Shown here piece by piece: positions 1 to 7,295 of a stretch of DNA of 10,035 bases (the stretch's first letter is position 1; each line of letters opens with the position of its first letter). Source of the stretch: Chloroflexota bacterium (GTDB taxonomy: Bacteria; Chloroflexota; Dormibacteria; Aeolococcales; Aeolococcaceae). Both the position numbers and the translations under genes were made by a program. Below the pieces are notes generated by a model. It was not told where the DNA came from. It did no database searches and saw only the letters and a list, made by a program, of their open reading frames with translations. The DNA is taken from the NCBI GenBank assembly GCA_005889515.1, contig VBHE01000062.1:1-10035 (forward strand). Reading direction: 5' to 3'.

Positions 1-516
1 ACCGCCCTGCCGGTGCTCGAGGCCGACGGCCTCACCGCCACCGTCTTCGTCGTCAGCGGCTTCGTCGGCCGTCCCGGGTACATGACCGCCGCCGACGTCG
101 CCGCCGCGGCCGCGGCGGGGATGACGATCGGGGCGCACACCGTCCACCACGTCGCCCTCGCCCACATCCCCGCCGCGCTCGCCCGGGTCGAGATCGAGGT
201 CTCGCGCGAGGCGCTCGAGCGGCTCAGCGGCCAGCCGGTCGCCGACTTCGCCTACCCCTACGGCGACACCTCCCGCGCCGTCCAGGCGATGGTGGCGGCC
301 GCGGGCTTCCAGGACGCGGTGACCACCGTCTTCGGCACCACGGCGGCGCCCTGGCGGCAGTTCTCGCTCAGCCGGGTGCGCATCGAGGGAGCCGACTCGC
401 TCGCGTCCTTCGCCGCCCGGGTCCTCGGCCCGCTCGGGCTCCGGGCCACCCCCGGCCCGGATCTCCTGCCCGCCCCCGGACGGATGGCCGAACGTATCCC
501 CGGAACCCCCTACTAA
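1..516 (+). CDS. polysaccharide deacetylase (NodB/CE4 family), 5'-truncated by window edge
   Basis: This is the C-terminal 171 residues of a carbohydrate esterase family 4 (NodB homology) deacetylase; the reading frame is open from base 1, so the true start lies outside the window. Family members remove N- or O-acetyl groups from chitin-like polymers, peptidoglycan or exopolysaccharide using a metal-bound water. The sequence shows the strand motif ATVFVVSGFVG, then the metal-ligand motif HTVHH (His codons at 136 and 148), then FAYPYGD (253-267), the usual third motif lining the active-site groove. The first motif (TFDDG, with the catalytic base) would be upstream and cannot be checked. The C-terminal about 30 residues are Pro/Gly-rich and probably disordered. 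The gene ends in TAA, followed at once by a small hairpin. Substrate and cell location cannot be judged because any signal peptide is missing. Confidence 0.9.
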   Translation, partial: TALPVLEADGLTATVFVVSGFVGRPGYMTAADVAAAAAAGMTIGAHTVHHVALAHIPAALARVEIEVSREALERLSGQPVADFAYPYGDTSRAVQAMVAAAGFQDAVTTVFGTTAAPWRQFSLSRVRIEGADSLASFAARVLGPLGLRATPGPDLLPAPGRMAERIPGTPY

Positions 517-534
517 CTACTGCCCGACCAGTAG
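517..534. other. perfect 6-bp dyad directly after the deacetylase stop
   Basis: CTACTG at 517-522 and CAGTAG at 529-534 are exact reverse complements around the 6-base spacer CCCGAC. The dyad begins at the base after the TAA of the deacetylase gene. It is followed by a relatively AT-rich patch (ATCATCTGATATC) that stands out in this GC-rich DNA, but there is no T-run, so a classical intrinsic terminator is not supported. It could be a weak hairpin protecting the mRNA 3' end, or an operator upstream of the promoter at 552-581. The stem is short enough to arise by chance. Confidence 0.3.
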
Positions 535-551
535 ATCATCTGATATCGACG

Positions 552-581
552 TTGCGGGGTTTAGCCTCAGGCTGGTAGCGT
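552..581 (+). promoter_or_regulatory. predicted sigma70-type promoter for the small Pro/Ser/Thr-rich protein gene
   Basis: A -35-like TTGCGG (552-557) is followed after 18 bases by TAGCGT (576-581), which fits the TAnnnT -10 pattern common in high-GC bacteria. The GTG start codon at 591 lies 9 bases after the -10 element, close to where transcription should begin, and no Shine-Dalgarno sequence is present. This suggests a leaderless message. Confidence 0.45.
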
Positions 582-590
582 GTCCTGCTC

Positions 591-914
591 GTGAGCACGC
601 AACGCGGACAGAGCACCGCCTCGACGGTCGCCGGCGTCGCCGCCCTGATCACCGCCGTCGGCGGGACGGTCGGCGTCCTCTACCAGACGGGCGTCATCCA
701 CCACACCGCCACCCCGGCGAGCTCCCCCTCGCCGGGCGTCACCGGGTCGCCGTCGCCGGGCGGTGGCGCCTCCCCCTCGCCCTCGGCGAGCTCCGATCAG
801 AGCCCGTCGGCCAGCCCGGGGACGACGCCGACGCCGACCCCGTCGCCCGGCTCGAGCCCGACCTCGATCCCGACCGCAGCCCCCACCCCGAGCCACGGGA
901 TCGTCATACACTGA
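591..914 (+). CDS. small single-membrane-span protein with Pro/Ser/Thr-rich tail
   Basis: A 107-residue protein with no family I recognise. Residues 1-11 are polar with a single Arg; residues about 12-36 form one hydrophobic segment rich in Ala, Gly and Val (signal anchor or uncleaved signal). The remaining about 70 residues are low complexity, built from SPSPG, TPTPTP and similar units. By analogy with other bacterial Pro/Ser/Thr stalks, the tail is probably disordered, outside the membrane and possibly O-glycosylated; that is inference. GTG at 591 is chosen because a plausible promoter ends 10 bases before it and the hydrophobic segment follows naturally. The 3' end overlaps the convergent 157-residue gene by 11 bases. 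The low-complexity composition means the frame could be a GC-rich artefact, but the promoter, the membrane segment and the absence of a better frame favour a real gene. Confidence 0.6.
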   Translation: MSTQRGQSTASTVAGVAALITAVGGTVGVLYQTGVIHHTATPASSPSPGVTGSPSPGGGASPSPSASSDQSPSASPGTTPTPTPSPGSSPTSIPTAAPTPSHGIVIH

Positions 915-1377
915 CCGCCGGCGGGAGGATGGCGACGGCGTGCTCGCGGAGCACGGCGTCGGCCTGCTCCAGCCACTCCATCCGGGCCTCGGCGCGGCGG
1001 TGGGTCTCCTGGATGTAGGCGTAGTGGCCCTCCCGCGCCGGGGGCGTGGCCAGGCGGGGCGGCGGCGGCACCGCGCCGTCCGGCACCACCTCGCGCTCGG
1101 CCAGCTCCTCGAGGGCGAGCACGGCGGCCGAGACGGTGTCGGTGACCATGTCGGCGTGGTCCATCTTGGCGCTGAGCACCGCGACCGAGTCGCGGCCGTC
1201 CGGACGTGGCGCGGCGGCGGCCCCGGTCACCGAGGCGACGTAGCCGCGGAGCTCGTCGAGCATGGTGACCCCCCGCTCGGCGCCGCCGACGACGACCCGG
1301 TGGTCGCGCGTCCCCACGGTGAACTGCGCGGTGGGCTGGGGGGGCCGGTCACCGGAGCGGCGGCGGAAGAGGGGCAT
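904..1377 (-). CDS. hypothetical protein, last gene of the gcvPA-gcvPB-pyrE unit
   Basis: A 157-residue cytosolic-looking protein that I do not recognise. It has a basic N-terminus (MPLFRRRSGDR), a probable mixed strand/helix region (about residues 18-50), a helix around residues 70-95 rich in Ala, Glu and Leu, a Pro-rich linker (PPPPRLATPP, about 103-112), and a C-terminal amphipathic helix with HRRAEARMEWLEQADAVLREH. There is no signal peptide or membrane segment. The ATG start is 23 bases after the pyrE stop on the same strand, so it is probably cotranscribed with pyrE; no strong Shine-Dalgarno sequence is visible. Its stop overlaps the end of the opposing small-protein gene by 11 bases. 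Position alone does not indicate a role in pyrimidine or glycine metabolism. Confidence 0.65.
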   Translation of the reverse strand: MPLFRRRSGDRPPQPTAQFTVGTRDHRVVVGGAERGVTMLDELRGYVASVTGAAAAPRPDGRDSVAVLSAKMDHADMVTDTVSAAVLALEELAEREVVPDGAVPPPPRLATPPAREGHYAYIQETHRRAEARMEWLEQADAVLREHAVAILPPAVSV

Positions 1378-1400
1378 CGCCGGCGCCTGGGTTCCCGGGG

Positions 1401-1964
1401 TCAGGCGCTCGCCGGCGCGGGGAACTGGCTGCGCTTGAAGAGCGCGTGCAGTCGCAGCCCGGCGGCGGCGAGGGCCTCCTCACCCCCCTCCTCGCGGTCG
1501 ACGAGGACGAGCGCCTCGACCACCTCGGCGCCGGTCCCGTGGACCTGCTCGAGGGCGGTGAGGAAGCCGGAGCCGCTGGTGATCACGTCGTCGACGAGCA
1601 GGCAGCGGTCGTGGGGACCGAGCGAGGGCCCCTCGATCGACCGCGCGGTGCCGTGCTGCTTGGCCTCCTTGCGCACCAGGAAGCCGCGCAGCGGCATCGG
1701 GTCGGTGCCGCTCAGGGCGATCACCCCGGCGGCGATCGGGTCGGCGCCGAGGGTGAGGCCCCCGACCGCGCTCACCTCGAGCTCGCGGCAGCGGTCGAGG
1801 ATGAGCCGGGAGGCGAGGTACAGCCCGCGCCCCTCGAGGGTGACCTGCTTGCCGTCGAAGTAGAAGTCGCTGCGCCGGCCGCTGCTGAGCAGGAAGTCGC
1901 CGAAGCGGAAGGAGCGGCGCTGGAGGAGCGCCTGCAGCTCGGCCCGCAGATCGTCGTCGCTCAT
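1401..1964 (-). CDS. pyrE: orotate phosphoribosyltransferase
   Basis: PyrE joins orotate to 5-phosphoribosyl-1-pyrophosphate, giving orotidine monophosphate in de novo pyrimidine synthesis; it acts in the cytoplasm, normally as a dimer. The 187-residue product is of normal family length. It shows the N-terminal SSGRRSDFYFDGKQ region (about 27-40) typical of PyrE, the flexible-loop motif VRKEAKQHG (97-105) that closes over the pyrophosphate, and the PRPP-binding signature CLLVDDVITSGSG (121-133) with its paired Asp residues. The ATG overlaps the gcvPB stop in an ATGA junction, and GGAGGA lies 6 bases upstream, so translation is probably both coupled and independently initiated. No other pyr genes are nearby. 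Nothing in the sequence suggests loss of function. Confidence 0.95.
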   Translation of the reverse strand: MSDDDLRAELQALLQRRSFRFGDFLLSSGRRSDFYFDGKQVTLEGRGLYLASRLILDRCRELEVSAVGGLTLGADPIAAGVIALSGTDPMPLRGFLVRKEAKQHGTARSIEGPSLGPHDRCLLVDDVITSGSGFLTALEQVHGTGAEVVEALVLVDREEGGEEALAAAGLRLHALFKRSQFPAPASA

Positions 1965-3480
1965 GTCCCCTCCTCCGGGCTCCAGCGGAGCACCGGCCGC
2001 CGCGCCGCCTGGACCTCGTCGACCCGCTCCACCGGCGCGTCGTGCGGCGCCGACTGGACGAGGCCGAGGTCCGCCTCGGCCTCGGCGACGATGGCGGCGA
2101 GGATGTCGGCGAGACCGTCGAGGCTGCGCCGCGACTCGGTCTCGGTGGGCTCGAACATCATCGCCTCGGGAACGGTCGTCGGAAAGTAGACGGTCGGTGG
2201 ATAGACGCCGAAGTCGATCATCCGCTTGGCGACGTCCATGGCCCGCAGCCCGTCGACGCGGCCGCCGCGGGTGGTGGCGACGAACTCGTGCATGCACGGC
2301 GAGTCCACCGCCATCCCGAAGAGCCCGCGCAACCGCGCCTGGAGGTAGCGCGCGTTGAGCACGGCGTCGCGCGCCACCTGGGGCAGGGTGTCGCCATAGG
2401 CACGGATGTAGGCGTAGGCGCGCACCAGCATGCCGACGTTGCCGTAGTAGGCGCGCACCTTGCCGATGCTCCGGGGACGGTTGTCGTCGAGGAAGAACCG
2501 GTTCCCGTCCCGCTCCACGGTGGGATGGGGCAGGAGGTCGACGAGCGCGGGCTGCACCCCCACCGGCCCCGCCCCCGGACCGCCACCGCCGTGCGGCGTC
2601 GAGAAGGTCTTGTGGAGGTTGAGGTGAACGACGTCGAAGCCCATGTCGCCGGGCCGGGCGATGCCCACGAGCGCGTTGAGGTTGGCGCCGTCGTAGTAGA
2701 GGAGCGCACCGGCGTCGTGCGCCGCCGCGGCGATCTCGAGGATGTCGGTCTCGAAGACGCCGAGCGTGTTCGGGTTGGTCATCATCACCGCCGCCACGCG
2801 GTCGTCGAGGTTGCGGCGCAGGTCGTCGACGTCGACGGTCCCGCGCGCGGTGCTGCGCAGCGACACCACCTCGAGCCCGCTCATCCCCGCGGACGCGGGG
2901 TTGGTTCCGTGGGCGCTGTCGGGGACGAGCACCCGGGTCCGCCCCGTGTCGCCGCGGGCCGTGTGGTAGGCCTGGATCATCCGCAGCCCGGTCCACTCAC
3001 CATGCGCCCCGGCGGCGGGCTGGAGCGAAATCCGCGCCATCCCGGTGATCGCCGCCAGCAGCCGCTCCAGCTCCCACATCAGCTCCAGGGTCCCCTGCAC
3101 GTCGGCGGGGTCCTGGTACGGGTGGAGGTCGGCGAACCCGGGGAGCGAGGCGAGCTGCTCGTCGACGATCGGGTTGTACTTCATGGTGCACGAGCCGAGC
3201 GGGTACATCCCCTGGTGGAGGTTGTGGTTGCGCCGGGCCAGCCGGCCGAGGTGCCGGGCGAGCACCGGTTCGGCGACCGCAGGGATGGCGGCGGGGGTGG
3301 CGCGGAGCAGCCGTGCCGGGATCAGCTCGTCGAGCGGCGGAGCAGCGACCCCGGCCTCGGGCAGCAGCGGGGCGGTGTCGAGGTCGCCGCCGAGCTCGAA
3401 GACGACCGGGTCGGCGCCCGCCCACGCCGCCTCCGGGGGCTCCGCGCCGTGCGGGCGGGCGTGGCCGTTCGCGCCAGAGC

Positions 3481-3484
<4 letters not shown>
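1961..3484 (-). CDS. gcvPB: glycine dehydrogenase (decarboxylating) subunit 2
   Basis: This is the catalytic PLP subunit of the two-part P-protein of the glycine cleavage system, which decarboxylates glycine and passes the aminomethyl group to the lipoyl arm of GcvH. The 507-residue product shows YPLGSCTMKYNP (94-105), PAAGAHGEWTG (156-166), DSAHGTNPASAG (189-200), YYDGANLNA (263-271) and the cofactor loop NLHKTFSTPHGGGGPG, in which Lys292 should form the Schiff base with PLP. The family is usually about 480-510 residues, so it is complete. The N-terminal about 25 residues are variable and Ala/Pro-rich. The start ATG at 3484 sits in an ATGA overlap with the gcvPA stop frame, and the gene ends in an ATGA overlap with pyrE. 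It needs GcvPA as partner, which makes the gcvPA lesion relevant to whether this subunit is functional. Confidence 0.95.
1971..1976 (-). promoter_or_regulatory. strong ribosome binding site of pyrE
   Basis: On the minus strand GGAGGA lies 6 bases before the pyrE ATG, inside the end of gcvPB. It fixes the pyrE start at 1964. It also shows that internal operon genes here can use a Shine-Dalgarno sequence, whereas the first genes of several transcription units do not. Confidence 0.7.
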
Positions 3485-4781
<1,297 letters not shown>

Positions 4782-4788
4782 CACCCCA

Positions 4789-4794
4789 AGTATG
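4789..4794 (-). promoter_or_regulatory. predicted -10 element for the gcvPA-gcvPB-pyrE operon
   Basis: On the minus strand CATACT lies 7 bases upstream of the gcvPA ATG, differing at one position from the TATACT-type -10 consensus. No convincing -35 is seen at the usual spacing. If used, transcription would begin at or next to the start codon. The GGGG between the hexamer and the ATG could act as a poor Shine-Dalgarno instead. Confidence 0.35.
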
Positions 4795-4829
4795 CCGCGC
4801 CGCGTGTCCCGGGCCGGTGCGCCGCGCGG

Positions 4830-4838
4830 TGATACCCT
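4830..4838 (+). promoter_or_regulatory. predicted extended -10 promoter for the 70-residue protein gene
   Basis: TGATACCCT contains a TG dinucleotide one base before TACCCT (4833-4838), the arrangement of an extended -10 promoter, which does not need a good -35. The ATG at 4847 begins 8 bases after the hexamer, so the message would be leaderless or nearly so. It lies in the 65-bp divergent gap shared with gcvPA. Confidence 0.45.
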
Positions 4839-4846
4839 GGCGAGAC

Positions 4847-5059
4847 ATGGCAAAGCGCAACACCATCTCCATCGACGACGTCCTGACCGCCGTCGAGACC
4901 GCCCGCGACAAGGTGATGGCCGACGAGGTCAAGCAGCTGATCAAGCTGGGGCTGCCGAAGAACGTCGCCCTGAAGATGGTCGCCGAGCGCTACCGCCAGC
5001 GCGGCGAGGGCGAGGAAGAGGGCGGGGGCGAGCAGTCGCCCTGGCCCGACATGGGCTGA
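4847..5059 (+). CDS. small helical protein with acidic tail, function unknown
   Basis: A 70-residue soluble protein that I do not recognise. It starts MAKRNTISIDDVLTAVE, continues through predicted helices about 9-31 and 37-51 (KNVALKMVAERYRQR), and ends in a Glu/Gly-rich acidic tail with the terminal residues PWPDMG. The regular pattern of charged and hydrophobic residues, with Lys, Ile and Met rather than only the Ala/Arg/Gly/Pro of random GC-rich frames, argues that it is a true gene. The ATG is chosen because an extended -10 element ends 8 bases upstream; longer forms would run through the promoter. It is divergent from gcvPA and convergent with the SDR gene, with only 9 bases between the stops. 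The size and helix content would suit a small DNA- or partner-binding protein, but no diagnostic motif supports that. Confidence 0.7.
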   Translation: MAKRNTISIDDVLTAVETARDKVMADEVKQLIKLGLPKNVALKMVAERYRQRGEGEEEGGGEQSPWPDMG

Positions 5060-5068
5060 CCGGGCGGC

Positions 5069-5926
5069 TCAGCGACCGGGGCGGGGGAACTGCCGGGCGA
5101 GGACGGCGTCGAAGGCGCGGTCGGGGAGCACCGCACGCAGGCCGATCATCGCCCGCGCGCCCGGCGTGACCACGTACCGAGCCCGCGGACGCGACGCGGT
5201 GATCGCGCGCTCGATCACCCGCGCCACCGCCTCCGGCCCGGCGCCGAGCACGCGTCCCGTCGGCCCCGAGTAGGCGTGGGCGGTCGTCGCCGCCACCGCG
5301 GTCGCGAAGTCCGCGTAGGGCCCCCCGCCGCTGGGGACGGCGTCGATGCTCCCGACCGCGGTGACCCCGAAGTTGGTGCGGATCAGCCCCGGCTCGAGGA
5401 GCACGACCTGGATCCCGAACCCCGCCACCTCGAAGCGCAGGGCGTCGCTGAGCGCCTCGACCGCGTACTTGGTCGCGTGATACGGGCCGCCCCCGGGGAA
5501 GGTGAGCCGGCCGCCCATCGAGCCGACGTTGACGATCCGTCCCCGGCGCCGGCCGCGCATCCCGGGGAGGACGAGCTGGCACATGCGCAGCAGCCCGAAG
5601 ACGTTGGTCTCGAACTGGCGGCGCACCTCCTCGAGCGGCACCTCCTCGAGCGGCCCGCCCTGGCTGTAGCCGGCGTTGTTGACGAGGGCCTCGATGCCAC
5701 CCGCCTCCTCCTCGACGGTGGCGACCGCGGCGCTCATCGACGCCTCGTCGGTGACGTCGAGGGCGAGCGTCCGGCAGCCCTGGGCGGCGAGCGAGGACAG
5801 CGTCTGCGGGCGCCGCGCGGTCGCGTAGACCGTGCGCCCGCCGCGGGCGAGCCGGGCGGCGGTGGCGTGGCCGATGCCCGTCGAGCAGCCGGTGATCAGC
5901 ACCGCACCGGAACCGGGCTGGTTCAT
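5069..5926 (-). CDS. classical short-chain dehydrogenase/reductase (SDR) family oxidoreductase
   Basis: A 285-residue classical SDR that should oxidise or reduce a hydroxyl/carbonyl substrate with NAD(P). The cofactor motif TGCSTGIG is at 12-19, followed by a Rossmann strand ending YATARR; Arg residues here often favour NADP, but this is inference. DVTD (57-60) and NNAG (83-86) follow. The catalytic tetrad can be placed as Asn109 (TNVFG), Ser136 (VGSMGG), Tyr149 and Lys153 (YHATK). The PG..RTNF region after strand 6 is also typical. The length is slightly above the 250-residue core because of a C-terminal extension (about 220-285), as in the retinol/steroid-dehydrogenase-like group. The ATG at 5926 places TGxxxGIG at the normal distance; a TTG nine bases upstream would add three residues. 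The substrate cannot be inferred. It is divergently arranged with the MFS gene. Confidence 0.9.
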   Translation of the reverse strand: MNQPGSGAVLITGCSTGIGHATAARLARGGRTVYATARRPQTLSSLAAQGCRTLALDVTDEASMSAAVATVEEEAGGIEALVNNAGYSQGGPLEEVPLEEVRRQFETNVFGLLRMCQLVLPGMRGRRRGRIVNVGSMGGRLTFPGGGPYHATKYAVEALSDALRFEVAGFGIQVVLLEPGLIRTNFGVTAVGSIDAVPSGGGPYADFATAVAATTAHAYSGPTGRVLGAGPEAVARVIERAITASRPRARYVVTPGARAMIGLRAVLPDRAFDAVLARQFPRPGR

Positions 5927-5981
5927 GGCGGTCAATGGTGCGGGCGGCGGCCACGATCCGACAACGCGGCCGGGCGCTCTC

Positions 5982-5986
5982 GAGGA
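5982..5986 (+). promoter_or_regulatory. possible ribosome binding site for the MFS gene
   Basis: GAGGA lies 8 bases before the ATG at 5995 and supports that start. A competing reading is GATGAT at 5994-5999 as a -10 element, 7 bases before the in-frame GTG at 6007, which would give a leaderless start and a protein four residues shorter. Confidence 0.35.
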
Positions 5987-5994
5987 CCGATGCG

Positions 5995-7272
5995 ATGATC
6001 GCGCCCGTGAGCCTCTGGCGCCGGCGCGACTTCCTCGCCCTCTGGGCGGGCCAGACGGTGAGCGAGCTGGGAAGCCAGGTCTCGCTCATCGCCCTGCCCC
6101 TGGTCGCGGTCACCGTGCTCGGCGCCGGCGCCTTCCAGACCGGGCTGCTCGCCACCCTCCAGTACCTCCCCTTCCTCCTGCTCGGCCTGCCCGCGGGGGT
6201 CTGGGTCGACCGCCTGCCGCGGCGGCCGGTGCTGATCGTCGCCGACGCCGGCCGCGCCCTGGCGATGGGCTCGGTGCCGGTGGCGTGGGCGCTGCACCGC
6301 CTCCACCTGCCCCAGCTCTACGCCGTCGGGTTCGTCGTCGGCGTGCTCACCGTCTTCTTCGACGTCGCCTACCAGTCCTATCTCCCCGCGCTCGTCGACC
6401 GCGATCAGCTGGTCGCGGGCAACTCGCGGCTCGCGCTCACCCAGTCGAGCGCGGAGGTGGCCGGGCCCGGGCTCGGCGGCCTGCTGGTGAGCGCGGTGAC
6501 GGCGCCGTACGCGGTCGCCGCCGACGCGGCGAGCTACGTGGTCTCGGTCCTGAGCCTGCTCCTCATCCGCACCCCCGAGCCCCGGCGGGAGGCGGGTCGG
6601 GCGCGCAGCCTGCGCGCCGAGCTCGCCGAGGGGCTCGGCTACGTCCTCCGCCACCGCCTGCTCCGTGCCATCGCCGCCTGCACCGGGCTCCACAACCTCT
6701 TCGGCAACGCCGCGACGGCGGTGCTCTTCGTCTTCGCGGTGCGCGAGCTCGGCCTGGGCGCGGGGACGATCGGGCTCTGGCTCAGCCTCGGCAGCCTCGG
6801 CGGCCCGGTGGGGGCGCTGCTCGCCTCCCGGCTCTCCCGGCGGCTCGGCACCGGACCGGCGATCGCGGTCACCGCCTGGATGGGCGGGCCGGCCTGGCTG
6901 CTCGTCGCGGTCGCCCCGCGCGGCCACGCCCTCCCCTTCCTGATCGCCTCCGGACTGCTGGGCTCGCTCGCCGGGGTCGCCTACAACGTCACCCAGGTGA
7001 GCCTCCGCCAGGCGATCACGCCGCAGCGGCTGCAGGGACGGATGAACGCCACCATGCGCTTCCTGGTGTGGGGGACGATCCCCGTCGGCGCCTTCGCCGG
7101 CGGCGTGATCGCCACCCTCGTCAGCCTCCGCGCCACCCTCTGGATCGCCGCCGCCGGCACCCTGCTCGCGGCGCTGCCGGTGACCCTCTCCGGGGTCCGG
7201 CGGCTGCGCTGCGTCGAGGATGCGATGCCCGACCCCGAGCCGGAGCTGGGGATCGTCGGCCGGGCCGTCTGA
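5995..7272 (+). CDS. MFS transporter, probable drug/metabolite exporter
   Basis: A 425-residue integral membrane protein of the major facilitator superfamily, most like the drug:H+ antiporter DHA3 or EntS-like exporters. The N-terminus LWRRRDFLALWAGQTVSELGSQVS is characteristic of that group. The motif A loop between membrane helices 2 and 3 is GLPAGVWVDRLPRRPVL (64-80). About ten to twelve hydrophobic segments follow in two halves, separated by a charged central loop (RTPEPRREAGRARSLRAE). A second-half loop with RLSRRLGTGPA resembles a weak copy of motif A. The C-terminus is short, acidic and cytoplasmic. The start is ambiguous: ATG 5995 has GAGGA upstream, while GTG 6007 follows GATGAT; a GTG further upstream at 5935 would overlap the opposite gene's start and is unlikely. 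The transported compound is unknown. It may share control with the divergent SDR gene. Confidence 0.88.
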   Translation: MIAPVSLWRRRDFLALWAGQTVSELGSQVSLIALPLVAVTVLGAGAFQTGLLATLQYLPFLLLGLPAGVWVDRLPRRPVLIVADAGRALAMGSVPVAWALHRLHLPQLYAVGFVVGVLTVFFDVAYQSYLPALVDRDQLVAGNSRLALTQSSAEVAGPGLGGLLVSAVTAPYAVAADAASYVVSVLSLLLIRTPEPRREAGRARSLRAELAEGLGYVLRHRLLRAIAACTGLHNLFGNAATAVLFVFAVRELGLGAGTIGLWLSLGSLGGPVGALLASRLSRRLGTGPAIAVTAWMGGPAWLLVAVAPRGHALPFLIASGLLGSLAGVAYNVTQVSLRQAITPQRLQGRMNATMRFLVWGTIPVGAFAGGVIATLVSLRATLWIAAAGTLLAALPVTLSGVRRLRCVEDAMPDPEPELGIVGRAV

Positions 7273-7280
7273 CCGGGGCC

Positions 7281-7286
7281 TATGCT
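7281..7286 (+). promoter_or_regulatory. predicted -10 element for moeA
   Basis: TATGCT fits TAnnnT closely and lies 9 bases before the moeA ATG, in the 23-bp gap after the MFS stop. There is no Shine-Dalgarno sequence and no clear -35. It suggests that moeA has its own leaderless transcript rather than only read-through from the transporter gene. Confidence 0.4.
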
Positions 7287-7295
7287 CTGCGGCCC

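Noticed and set aside
763..1863. Long plus-strand open frame across 763-1863 and similar long frames opposite gcvPB, gcvPA and moeA
   Set aside because: These are antisense or shifted shadows of real genes in high-GC DNA. Their translations are Arg/Gly/Ala/Pro-rich with no family motif, and they lie over conserved proteins.
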